A program made the translations under genes and the position numbers. Source: JAYEIA01 sp964472505 (GTDB taxonomy: Bacteria > Bacteroidota > Bacteroidia > Bacteroidales > JAADGE01). Taken from it: a stretch of DNA of 64,000 bases. Numbering within the stretch: the stretch's first letter is position 1; each line of letters begins with the position of its first letter. The stretch lies in the NCBI GenBank assembly GCA_964472505.1, contig CAYYQW010000008.1, positions 1 to 64,000 of the forward strand, given 5' to 3'. The notes beneath the pieces were generated by a model that was not told where the DNA came from, did no database searches, and worked only from the letters and a program-made list of their open reading frames with translations. Positions 54,779 through 62,834 of the stretch are shown here, one piece after another.

Positions 54779-54787
54779 GTTGGCGTT
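54779..54787 (+). repeat. Cassette end box GTTGGCGTT
   Basis: Exact reverse complement of AACGCCAAC at 55536-55544, which starts the attC-like site behind the following gene. This mirrors the complementary box pair around the C39-like gene in the first island and marks the likely left end of a cassette. Confidence 0.5.
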
Positions 54788-54861
54788 CATTTAAAGAAAC
54801 CAAAATAACGGAGTTAAGTCGAAAATCCGAATTAGAGTAGACAAAAACAAAAATTAATAAT

Positions 54862-55527
54862 ATGAAAAAACAACTTTTAATTTCCGTATTAGCAGTATTG
54901 CTTTTCTCTTGTTCTTCACCATTAGACAAAAAATTTAATGAAGAAACTGCTCAAGAAGACATCAAAGCTATCAAGAGCGAAATAGGCTCAACTGAGTTAA
55001 ATCTTTTAGCAGGTTCAATGATAAGATTAGAATTTCAAGGCAGAAACCTTGAAGAAATGACCTACGCTGAAATTTTAGAAGATGGAAAAAAATGGAAAGC
55101 TGAACAAGAAAAAATTGAAGCCGAACAAAAAGCACTTGCAGAAAAAGGCGCAAAGAAAGAAGCTGAAAGAATCAAAAAATTAAGAAAAGCCGTTATTGTT
55201 TCTTGTGTTGAAAAGGACTATACCGAAGTGGACTATCAAGATTACATTATCTACAAATTTGTTATCCAAAACAAATCAGACAAAGCAATTAGAGCTGTGA
55301 AAGGTAGAATAACATTTACAAACTTATTTGACGATGAAATAAAATCTCTAAATTTCGTTTATGACCAACCAATCCCAGCAGGAAAGGAAGTAAATTGGAA
55401 TGCAACGTCTGACTACAACCAATTTATGGGTGAAGACAAGGCTCTGAAAAACAAGGATTTAAAAGACTTAAAAGTTATTTGGAAACCTGAAAAAATAATT
55501 TTTAAAGATGGTACGACTTTGGAATAA
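54862..55527 (+). CDS. Lipoprotein with coiled coil, function unknown
   Basis: 221 residues. Lipoprotein signal with LLFSC (Cys at about 17), an acidic helical stretch and a strong Lys/Glu-rich coiled coil (about 72-112), then a beta-rich domain (about 112-221) with KFVIQNKSDKAIRAVKGRIT, similar to small extracellular beta-sandwich domains. Probably periplasmic or on the outer membrane. It is the single gene between complementary cassette boxes. Confidence 0.65.
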   Translation: MKKQLLISVLAVLLFSCSSPLDKKFNEETAQEDIKAIKSEIGSTELNLLAGSMIRLEFQGRNLEEMTYAEILEDGKKWKAEQEKIEAEQKALAEKGAKKEAERIKKLRKAVIVSCVEKDYTEVDYQDYIIYKFVIQNKSDKAIRAVKGRITFTNLFDDEIKSLNFVYDQPIPAGKEVNWNATSDYNQFMGEDKALKNKDLKDLKVIWKPEKIIFKDGTTLE

Positions 55528-55535
55528 AAAAACGA

Positions 55536-55660
55536 AACGCCAACAGCGTATATAACTTATGGCGGGCAAAGTGGTAAATTCATGCTTTGTGCTTTTAAGT
55601 AAATTTAGTGTAAACCGACAAGTAAGTGCTTCGGAAACCGCCACACGTCATATACGCAAA
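55536..55660 (+). repeat. attC-like imperfect palindrome, site 3
   Basis: Begins AACGCCAAC. Arms CGTATATAACTTATGGCGG (55547-55565) and its reverse-complement counterpart (55638-55656) pair at 16 of 19 positions. Spacer boxes GTGCTTTTAAGT and AAGTGCTTCGGAAA parallel those of site 1 at 881-1011. It lies 8 bases after the lipoprotein stop. Confidence 0.6.
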
Positions 55661-55687
55661 TCGATATGTGTAACAAAAATTGGAAAA

Positions 55688-56740
55688 ATGAAAAATACTC
55701 TAACATTGAAAAAAAGATTCGTAATAAATATTCTTTTTTTAAGCCTAATTTTTTTATTTAGCTGCGATAAAGCGGTTAATGATATTAACGAAGACAACGA
55801 ACCGGAAGAAGAAAGTGAATGGACAGTCTATAATCATACAAATAGTCCATTACCTTCTCATCAAATTGCATCTTTATTTACCGATAAAACCGGATTGTGG
55901 CTTTGTTCAAGTAATCTGTACCACTTTGACGGTGAAGAATGGATAACTTACGACAAGTATAATACAGGATTAGACCATCACCTTTCATTTGTGATATCCG
56001 GAATCAGAACAGAGCCTAATATAAACTGGTTTGGTTCTTGGACAGGTCTTTTAAAAAAAGTAGAAGATAACTGGAGCGCATTCACGCCAAATAATTCATC
56101 AATACCTTCTATTGGAGTAAATGAAATAACCGGAGACAAAGATGGTAATTTATGGTTAGCAACTGATGCAGGAATAAGCATGTTTGATGGTATAGACAAT
56201 TTTAGTGTTTATGATGAAACTAATACTCCCATACCATGTAGATATACCAAATTTATTGATATTACTACTAATGGTGATGTTTGGGCCGGAATCGTTTATA
56301 ACGAACAAATATGCCCTGAGCCTAAAATAGGTTATTTAGCAAGATTTAAAAATGACACCTGGACGATATTTTCATCACAAAATTCAAATATGCCGGAAGG
56401 AGATATTCGTGCCTTAAAAATTGATAACAACGATAATGTCTGGCTTGTAATTGATTGGGAGCTTATAAAGTTTAATAATACAGATTTTGATATTTATGAT
56501 ATACCAATATCTATTTTACCTTCAAATAGTTTAATTAACGATATAGCTTTTGATACCCAAAATAACTTATGGCTTGCCACAACAGCCGGTATTTTAAAAT
56601 ATGAAAATGGAACTTGGAAAAATATAACATCTGAAAATCCGGATTTATCACAAGAATACTTCCATATTGCAATTAGTGAAGATAATACAAAATGGTTTTC
56701 AGAATTTGGGTCGGAATTAGTAAAATATACAGGAGATTAA
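55688..56740 (+). CDS. Lipoprotein with two-component-regulator-type propeller repeats
   Basis: 350 residues from ATG 55688; a longer frame would run through the attC-like site. Lipobox FLFSC (Cys about 24). The rest is a beta-propeller of Reg_prop repeats: NLWLATDAGISMFDG, DVWAG, NVWLVIDW and NLWLATTAGILKYENGTW, separated by about 40-50 residues. Such propellers form the sensor part of hybrid two-component systems; here there is no kinase, so it is a stand-alone surface lipoprotein. Confidence 0.75.
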   Translation: MKNTLTLKKRFVINILFLSLIFLFSCDKAVNDINEDNEPEEESEWTVYNHTNSPLPSHQIASLFTDKTGLWLCSSNLYHFDGEEWITYDKYNTGLDHHLSFVISGIRTEPNINWFGSWTGLLKKVEDNWSAFTPNNSSIPSIGVNEITGDKDGNLWLATDAGISMFDGIDNFSVYDETNTPIPCRYTKFIDITTNGDVWAGIVYNEQICPEPKIGYLARFKNDTWTIFSSQNSNMPEGDIRALKIDNNDNVWLVIDWELIKFNNTDFDIYDIPISILPSNSLINDIAFDTQNNLWLATTAGILKYENGTWKNITSENPDLSQEYFHIAISEDNTKWFSEFGSELVKYTGD

Positions 56741-56775
56741 TATTAAAAAGTTAAACAATTTAAAATAACTCTCAA

Positions 56776-56826
56776 ATGAATACAAGAGTAAGAGATAGAA
56801 TGATTGAAATTGCAAAACGAAAATAA
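56776..56826 (+). pseudogene. 16-codon gene start remnant
   Basis: MNTRVRDRMIEIAKRK then stop, preceded by an A-rich leader. It looks like the conserved start of a longer protein cut off by a stop or deletion. Too short for a family assignment. Confidence 0.3.
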
Positions 56827-57013
56827 TATGCGCTTTGAAAAACTATCTAAATCAAGTTATTGGTCTAATAAAATAATATTAAAAACACACATATCCTTAA
56901 CCTATGCGCCCTATTTTATAGCTTGTTTTTGCTTCGCTTCGCTTTGGTTTCACTATCCGCAGAATCCGATGTCGCCAAGCTATTTCCATTAAGGCTTATT
57001 TAAAAAATTATAC

Positions 57014-58087
57014 ATGAAACTTTTAGAAAAACAGATTGAAGACGTTTTCGAACAATTTTATACAGAATTAATTGAGCCTGATTTGGTTTTTCAAGGCAGA
57101 CAAGTTATTCTTGAAAACAAATTACGAATAGACTTATTGTTTAAAGACGTAAATAATAAAAACGTAATAGTAGAGCTGAAAAAAGACAGCATTTCACGAG
57201 AAGATGTAGGGCAGATATTGCAATATGCAGGGACAATAGACAATAGTCGGGTAATTTTAATTGCTCCACATATTGCAAGCAGTTATAAAAAGTCATTTGA
57301 ACACTATGGGATAGAATACATTGAGTTCAACAGTTTAAAAATTCAAAAATTATTTTCCAAATTATCAGAGAAAAGTAGAGAAATTGAAAAAAATGAATTA
57401 CCTGTTTTTGAAGAAGTTATAAAAGAACCACTTCCCGAAAAAAGAATTATTGACGGAAATATTGCATTCAAAGTGTCTTATAACGACAGAAATTGGGCCG
57501 GAATATGCAGTCCCAAAATTTATCAGGAAAACAGTTTTGGGAAGCATAAAATGTTTTGGTGCAATGAACAACATAATCGTTTGAATACAGTTAAATGTCA
57601 AGATTGGAATGATAATGAGTTAGATATTAATAATTTTCCTTGTTATGATTCTGTTGCAAATAAAATTTTAGGTTTTAGTCCCGGGTGGAATCATGGTAAA
57701 AACAAACCTCATGTTTGTTTAAATGCAAAAGTAGGAAAAATCGCATTCTTAACCTCGCTTGAACCGGGGCTTCCTCAAAGCGAACGTTTTATTTTTACAA
57801 TCTTTCAGATAGAGAAAATAATACCAAAGCAAGATAACGGCTACGAATATTATTACGGCAATAATAAAACAGCAATTAAATTAAGTCCGGATCAATATCT
57901 AAAATTTTGGGATTATTATACAAATAACTCTACAAATAAACGATTCAAAAACTTTTGGGGCTCAGGTCTATTTAGATATGTTAAAGATAAAATTGCCATA
58001 ATGATTCTTAATGAGATATTAAGCAATAATGGATTTTCAAAAGAACAAAAAACGAATGCAGAAATTCTAATGAATAATTTTAAATAA
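57014..58087 (+). CDS. PD-(D/E)XK nuclease, NucS/DUF91-like, paralogue 1
   Basis: 357 residues. The N-terminal about 125 residues are a NucS/DUF91-type nuclease fold: R38-I-D40, then V-E54-L-K56, then the GQILQYAG helix (66-73), giving the D...E-x-K site. Residues about 145-357 form a second module, unassigned, with RIIDGNIAFKVSYNDRNW near its start, VGKIAFLTSLEPG and SERFIFTIFQIEKI in the middle, and FWDYYTNN near the end. The same architecture is repeated in the next gene, 41 bases downstream. A DNA-cleaving or DNA-sensing defence role is an inference. Confidence 0.75.
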   Translation: MKLLEKQIEDVFEQFYTELIEPDLVFQGRQVILENKLRIDLLFKDVNNKNVIVELKKDSISREDVGQILQYAGTIDNSRVILIAPHIASSYKKSFEHYGIEYIEFNSLKIQKLFSKLSEKSREIEKNELPVFEEVIKEPLPEKRIIDGNIAFKVSYNDRNWAGICSPKIYQENSFGKHKMFWCNEQHNRLNTVKCQDWNDNELDINNFPCYDSVANKILGFSPGWNHGKNKPHVCLNAKVGKIAFLTSLEPGLPQSERFIFTIFQIEKIIPKQDNGYEYYYGNNKTAIKLSPDQYLKFWDYYTNNSTNKRFKNFWGSGLFRYVKDKIAIMILNEILSNNGFSKEQKTNAEILMNNFK

Positions 58088-58128
58088 TAATGAAATAGCT
58101 TTTGTATAAGCAAATAAAAAATCTGACT

Positions 58129-59193
58129 ATGACAAAACTATCCGAAAAACAAATTGAAGATGTGTTTGAACAACACTATAAAGAATTAATTTCATCTGAT
58201 TTAGAGCTAATTGAAAGACAATATATCTTTAAGAATAAGCGAAGAGCAGACTTAATTTTTTTAGACAAAGACAAACGAAAAGTAATCGTAGAATTAAAAA
58301 GAAATGCCGTAAAAAGAGAAGATATTGGACAATTAGTAGAATATCACGGAATAATAAGTAATGAAAATCCAAGAATAATTTTAATTGCTCCTATCATTCC
58401 GCAAACTGTCAAAATTTCTTTTGAACATTTTGGCATTGAATATCTTGAGTTTAAGGTAGATAAAATTGCAGAATTGCATGAAAATTTATCAAAAAAGAAT
58501 ATACACAAAAAAAATATTCCTGTTAGTGAAGTAATTGCAGAACCATTATCTCAAAAGAGAATAATTGACGGAAATGTTGCATTTAAAGTTACTTATAATG
58601 ACAGAAACTGGTCGGATGTTTGTTCTCCGAATATAGCACAATTTAATTTTGAAAATAGAACGTACTGTAATTTTCAAAGTACCTATTCTCTAAATTGCCA
58701 ATCAAATAATTACATGGATTTACCTGAAAACGAAAAGTGTATTGAAACAAAAGTACTTAAAAATTTATGTTTTTATGCAGGACATTATCTCGGTAACAAA
58801 CATAATTTTGAGCCTAAAAGAGCTTTGCACGTAAAATTAGGAAAAATTGCTGTTTTTACGTCAAGGAAACCGGGTACATCTGAAAGTGAACGGTTTATTT
58901 TTGCCATAGCACAAATTAATAAAATAAAAGATGAAATAGACATAAACCGCAATCCTTACGAAATGTTTTACTGTAATAAGAAAACTGCGGTAATTTTTAA
59001 TGATAAATTTTATCCGAAATATTGGGATTATTACAGTAATGCAAATAATCCGAGTCGTAAAGCGTGGAATACAGGTCTTTACAGGTATTGGAATGACACA
59101 AAAGTCGAAACTTTATTAAATGATTTGAGTAAAAATAATCATTTAACAAAATCTCAAAAGACAAATATAAAAGAACTCATAGACTTGTTTTAA
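58129..59193 (+). CDS. PD-(D/E)XK nuclease, NucS/DUF91-like, paralogue 2
   Basis: 354 residues from ATG 58129 (MTKLSEKQIEDVFEQHY); a TTG nine codons upstream is less likely. Nuclease residues D41 (RADLIF), E55 and K57 (VELKR), and GQLVEYHG follow the same spacing as in paralogue 1. The C-terminal module repeats NVAFKVTYNDRNW, LGKIAVFTSRKPG, SERFIFAIAQINKI and YWDYYSN. The pair clearly arose by duplication and has since diverged; both keep all presumed catalytic residues. Repeat D begins 22 bases after the stop. Confidence 0.75.
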   Translation: MTKLSEKQIEDVFEQHYKELISSDLELIERQYIFKNKRRADLIFLDKDKRKVIVELKRNAVKREDIGQLVEYHGIISNENPRIILIAPIIPQTVKISFEHFGIEYLEFKVDKIAELHENLSKKNIHKKNIPVSEVIAEPLSQKRIIDGNVAFKVTYNDRNWSDVCSPNIAQFNFENRTYCNFQSTYSLNCQSNNYMDLPENEKCIETKVLKNLCFYAGHYLGNKHNFEPKRALHVKLGKIAVFTSRKPGTSESERFIFAIAQINKIKDEIDINRNPYEMFYCNKKTAVIFNDKFYPKYWDYYSNANNPSRKAWNTGLYRYWNDTKVETLLNDLSKNNHLTKSQKTNIKELIDLF

Positions 59194-59214
59194 AATGAAA
59201 CCCGGCTCGTCTCC

Positions 59215-59518
59215 GTTGAGCCAAGGCTGCCAAAATAAATGTCCAAGTTCGGCGGTCGGCTTTGCCACCGTCGTATTATTTTTGAGGGCTTTGCCCGGTT
59301 ACGGCAACAAATGAGAATATAAGCTAAGTTGAGCGGCCGGAGCATAGCGAACAACCGCTCAACTTAGGTATTATTTGTATTTAAGTGCCGGAAACTATGC
59401 TGATGAAGAAAATATTTTTGATGTAAGCGTTCTTAGTTTTCTTTGGAAAATGGTAAAAAGATATTTCGACGGAGGCAGAGCCGGCCGCCGAATGCGGCAT
59501 AGCCTGAAGCGAACTGGG
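59215..59518 (+). repeat. Left composite repeat (D, II, C) before vapBC
   Basis: Three joined units: D (59215-59321, with GTTGAGCCAAGGCTGC at its start), palindromic module II (59324-59366, CTAAGTTGAGCGG / CCGCTCAACTTAG) and C (59383-59518). The same units in the same order and orientation lie behind the toxin gene, where module I is added. Confidence 0.85.
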
Positions 59519-59557
59519 TTTTTAGAAAATTAAAATCATTTTCCAAGTAAGTAATAA

Positions 59558-59588
59558 TTGAACTAAATTATAAAAAGTGTTACCTTTG
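59558..59588 (+). promoter_or_regulatory. Promoter of the vapBC-type pair
   Basis: TTG (59558-59560), a 20-base spacer and TACCTTTG (59581-59588), 16 bases before the antitoxin ATG. It lies inside the unique segment between the repeats, so the module carries its own promoter. Confidence 0.6.
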
Positions 59589-59604
59589 TTAAAAATACAA
59601 AATT

Positions 59605-59841
59605 ATGATACAGACACATTCATCTATACAAAATTATTTATGGTTTTTCAAAAACATGAGCAGAAGAACGAAAATAGAACTAATTAACTGGCTTTCAAGC
59701 TCACTTCTTGAAAAAGAAGAGACGGAAACAGATGATTTTTTTGACTGTTTTGGAGCGTTTATTTCTGATAAATCAGCAGAACAACAAGTTGAGGAAATCC
59801 GAAAATCACGTTATTTCGAAGATAAAAATATTGAATTATGA
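59605..59841 (+). CDS. Putative antitoxin of a VapBC-type pair
   Basis: 78 residues, acidic, helical, with no recognised DNA-binding fold; an in-frame ATG at codon 18 (MSRRTKIELINWL) could be the real start, since the preceding residues are poorly structured. A C-terminal KSRYFEDKNIEL tail resembles antitoxin toxin-binding ends. Its stop overlaps the toxin start (ATGA), a coupling typical for toxin-antitoxin pairs. Confidence 0.7.
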   Translation: MIQTHSSIQNYLWFFKNMSRRTKIELINWLSSSLLEKEETETDDFFDCFGAFISDKSAEQQVEEIRKSRYFEDKNIEL

Positions 59842-60248
59842 TAAATTATCTACTTGATACAGATATGTGTATTTTTTTTATCAACGGAAAGTTCGGACTA
59901 AAAGAAAAAATGCAAGCAGTGGGTAAGCAAAGACTTTTTATTTCTGAGATTACAATTGCAGAACTTAAATTTGGAGCAGAAAACAGTCAGAAAGTTGAGT
60001 CTAACCGAAAAACTGTTGATAAATTTGTAAAAGCATCACAAGTAATTCCAATTGCCGGAAGTATTGATATTTATGCAAAAGAAAAAGCAAGATTAAGAAA
60101 GCAAGGCACACCTATTGATGATTTTGATTTATTGATAGGAGCAACTGCAATTTCTAATAAAATGACACTTTTAACGAGAAATAAAAAGCATTTTAAACGT
60201 ATGAATAATTTAACATACGAGGACCGGATTGACAATTATAGTGTATAA
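59838..60248 (+). CDS. vapC: PIN-domain RNase toxin, VapC family
   Basis: 136 residues. PIN acidic residues: D7 in YLLDTDMCIFF, E in ITIAELKFGAE (about 42), D in PIDDFDLLIGATAI (about 95-98), and the conserved TRNKKHF (about 114-120) near the end. Predicted to cut tRNA or other RNA when free of the antitoxin. Gene pair sits between direct composite repeats. Confidence 0.9.
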   Translation: MINYLLDTDMCIFFINGKFGLKEKMQAVGKQRLFISEITIAELKFGAENSQKVESNRKTVDKFVKASQVIPIAGSIDIYAKEKARLRKQGTPIDDFDLLIGATAISNKMTLLTRNKKHFKRMNNLTYEDRIDNYSV

Positions 60249-60264
60249 TCGAGTACCCCGCTCT

Positions 60265-60703
60265 GTTGAGCCAAGGCTGCGTACAAAATAAATGTCCAAG
60301 TTCGGCGGTCGGCTTTGCCGCCGTCGTATTCTTTTTGAGGGCTTTGCCCGGTTACGGCAACAAATGAGCATATAACCCAAATTGAGCGATTCCGCTCAAT
60401 CGATTAAGCAAATGTAAGCATTTCACCTCACTCATTCGGTGAAAAGCAACATTTCCTAAATCGGGGTTATACCTAAGTAAAGCGCTTGTTCGCTACGCTC
60501 CAACCGCTCAACTTAGGTATAATTTGTATTTTTGAAATAAAAACAGTATCAACAGGATATAAAATACAAGTGCCGGAAACTATGCTGATGAAGAAAATAT
60601 TTTTGATCTAAGCGTTCTTAGTTTTCTTTGGAAAACGGTAAAATGATATTTCGACGGAGGCAGAGCCATCCGCCGAACACGGCACAGCCTGAAGCGAACA
60701 GGG
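60265..60703 (+). repeat. Right composite repeat (D, I, II, C) after vapC
   Basis: D (60265-60374), modules I and II (60371-60521, the inverse of the element at 39660-39810) and C (60569-60703). D and C are about 95% identical by eye to the left copies. Between II and C there is an extra stretch of about 45 bases not present on the left. Fills the space up to the CPBP gene. Confidence 0.85.
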
Positions 60704-60758
60704 CTACTTGTTTTGCAATAATTATTAGCCGCTTGAAAAAGAAATGTTTTTTTTATTT

Positions 60759-60766
60759 TAATTTTG
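60759..60766 (+). promoter_or_regulatory. -7 box for the CPBP gene
   Basis: TAATTTTG, 63 bases before the ATG at 60830; it overlaps an in-frame TTG at 60764, arguing against that start. Confidence 0.45.
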
Positions 60767-60829
60767 TCCGGTTGTTTCGTTTTAAAAACTAAACGAATTG
60801 TTTCTAATCTAAAGTCTAATTTACCGGTC

Positions 60830-61498
60830 ATGCAACTATCATTAAAAACTGTTTTACATAACCCCTCCAAAGTTCAGCTTTGGGCGGAGTTTATTCTGTT
60901 TTTTATAGCCTTTCCCTTTAGTTTTCTTACCCAATTTTATAAAGAATTTCCGTTAATGTTGGTTTTGATTTTATTGGGTCTGCTGATTTTCTTCTTTTTG
61001 TATTTCGACAAGTCGTTTGACAACAAATTATTTTTCCGTTATAAAGTGAGCCGCCGGATTTATATGAGAATTGCTATTGTGTTTTTGATTTCGGCTGCCG
61101 TAATGACTTTGATGATTTGGTATATTGACAGCAGCAAACTTTTTTTACTGATTAAAAAACGTCCGTGGCTGTTGCTTTTAATATCCGTATTTTACCCATT
61201 GTTTTCCGTAGTGCCGCAGGGTTTGGCATATCGGGCACTGTTTTTTCATCGATACGGCAGATTATTTAATTCTGAAATTATACGAATAATAGTTGCTGCC
61301 GCTATTTTTTCATTAGGCCACATATTATACAAAAATGCCTTTGTTTTACTGCTCACTTTTGTTGGCGGCTTGCTGTTTGCTTACCGATATCGACAAACCA
61401 ATTCTTTAGCAGTAAGCGTTCTGGAGCATTCATTGCTTGGAATATGGCTGTTTGCATGTGGGCTGGGAACTTTTTTTGTCAGTTCAATGATTGAGTAG
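60830..61498 (+). CDS. CPBP-family intramembrane protein lacking the usual catalytic Glu pair
   Basis: 222 residues from ATG 60830. Six or so membrane helices. The family's first motif, normally EExxxR, reads VVPQGLAYRALFF here, so both Glu are replaced although the Arg is kept; the later FSLGHILYKN (FxxxH) and LEHSLLGIW motifs are present. Probably a non-proteolytic relative or one with altered chemistry. Convergent with purN, 3 bases apart. Confidence 0.75.
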   Translation: MQLSLKTVLHNPSKVQLWAEFILFFIAFPFSFLTQFYKEFPLMLVLILLGLLIFFFLYFDKSFDNKLFFRYKVSRRIYMRIAIVFLISAAVMTLMIWYIDSSKLFLLIKKRPWLLLLISVFYPLFSVVPQGLAYRALFFHRYGRLFNSEIIRIIVAAAIFSLGHILYKNAFVLLLTFVGGLLFAYRYRQTNSLAVSVLEHSLLGIWLFACGLGTFFVSSMIE

Positions 61499-61501
61499 CG
61501 C

Positions 61502-62074
61502 TTAAACCAACCCTCGAACAATTTTTTCTATCGCTTTTGGGAAATGCTTATATTCCAAACGGTGTATGCGCTCAGCTAAGTTTTCGGGCGTATCGTTTGC
61601 AAATACCGGGCATTTATATTGAGCAATGATTTTTCCTTCATCGTAGTTTTCATTCACATAATGTATTGATATTCCGCTTTCTTTTTCGCCGGCATCTGTT
61701 ACGGCTTGGTGTACACGCATTCCGTACATGCCTTTTCCTCCGTATTTAGGCAAAAGCGCCGGGTGTATGTTTATTATTTTGTTTTTGTATGCTTTGATTA
61801 GTTCTTTGGGGATAAGCTTTAAAAAGCCGGCCAGCACAATATAATCCACATCATATTCATTCAATACGCTAAGGATTTTAGAGCTGTTGTTTTGGCTGAA
61901 ATCTTTTATGCAATGCGTTGGGACTTCAAGTTTATCGGCTCTTTCTAATACCCCGGCTTTATCATTATTGGTAAGCACTAATGTGATTTCAATATCCGGA
62001 ATCATTTTAAAGTAATTTATCAAATTTTCTGCATTGGTTCCGTTTCCGGAGGCAAATACGGCGATTTTTTTCAT
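61502..62074 (-). CDS. purN: Phosphoribosylglycinamide formyltransferase
   Basis: 190 residues. Substrate loop FASGNGTNAENLI (about 7-19), catalytic segment NIHPALLPKYGGKGMYG (about 101-117, Asn and His) and catalytic Asp in YDEGKIIAQ (about 144-152). Third step of purine synthesis, using 10-formyltetrahydrofolate. Single gene in divergent position to acpP. Confidence 0.95.
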   Translation of the reverse strand: MKKIAVFASGNGTNAENLINYFKMIPDIEITLVLTNNDKAGVLERADKLEVPTHCIKDFSQNNSSKILSVLNEYDVDYIVLAGFLKLIPKELIKAYKNKIINIHPALLPKYGGKGMYGMRVHQAVTDAGEKESGISIHYVNENYDEGKIIAQYKCPVFANDTPENLAERIHRLEYKHFPKAIEKIVRGLV

Positions 62075-62519
62075 ATATTTAGTTTTATTGGAAATTTACT
62101 GAAAATAATTATTTTTTGTAGTATGTTTACAAACAGAACGTATTTCTTTTAGTGTTTTTATTGTTCTTTGCAGCGGCTGACTGTTTGTCGGCTTATAATG
62201 TTTAAATGCAGAACTTGTTGCGGCCAATCTCGGTCTTATGAGTTGTTTGCTGAAATTAGCCACAGTCTTTATTCCGGATATTTTTGATTTTCAACAGAGG
62301 GCCTAAGCCTCATAGATTAGCGGCTAATAAATATTCTGTTAAACTATGTTAAGAACTTTAAAACTATCGGTAAATTTAGTATAATTGGTTGAAAAATGAG
62401 AAATAGTTTTTCATTAGCAAATTACTTATGTATCGGAATGAGAAAATTTTTTTTTTTCTGACTTATTATTTTTCTTTGCACGGTATTAAATATGGAATTA
62501 TTAACTAAAACATTTTATT
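62075..62519. other. Divergent purN/acpP intergenic region
   Basis: 445 AT-rich bases. Contains a TATTTTTG near 62280 and a pyrimidine-rich run (about 62449-62460) 60 bases before acpP. I could not identify a well-spaced promoter for acpP and see no gene. Confidence 0.4.
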
Positions 62520-62756
62520 ATGTCTGACATTGCATCAAGAGTAAAAGCTATCATTGTTGACAAATTGGGAGTAGAAGAAAACGAAGTAAACGAAGAAGCA
62601 AGCTTCACAGATGATTTAGGTGCCGACTCCTTGGACACCGTTGAGCTCATCATGGAATTCGAGAAGGAATTTAATATTGCTATTCCCGATGACAAAGCTG
62701 AATCGATAGGAACTGTTGGTGAAGCTATTTCGTACATCGAAGACAATGCAAAATAA
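62520..62756 (+). CDS. acpP: Acyl carrier protein
   Basis: 78 residues, acidic, three-helix fold. The phosphopantetheine attachment Ser lies in [15 protein letters not shown] (Ser about 38). Carries growing acyl chains in fatty acid synthesis and feeds the lipid A enzymes encoded earlier in the window. A strong terminator separates it from fabF. Confidence 0.97.
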   Translation: MSDIASRVKAIIVDKLGVEENEVNEEASFTDDLGADSLDTVELIMEFEKEFNIAIPDDKAESIGTVGEAISYIEDNAK

Positions 62757-62773
62757 TTTCTAATTGGAAAAGT

Positions 62774-62816
62774 GGGTTATGAGGTATTCGTACCAATCAT
62801 AATCCTCTTTTTTTTT
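62774..62816 (+). terminator. UUCG-capped terminator or attenuator between acpP and fabF
   Basis: Outer stem GGGTTATGA (62774-62782) with TCATAATCC (62797-62805), inner stem GGTA-TTCG-TACC (62783-62794) with the very stable UUCG tetraloop, then TCTTTTTTTTT. fabF starts 19 bases later, so partial read-through is needed or fabF has another promoter. Confidence 0.85.
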
Positions 62817-62834
62817 GTTAAAAACACGACACTT

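Noticed and set aside
54384..60703. Transposon or integrative element carrying the nuclease and vapBC genes
   Set aside because: No transposase, recombinase, relaxase or phage gene is present and no consistent target duplication was found; only repeats are seen.
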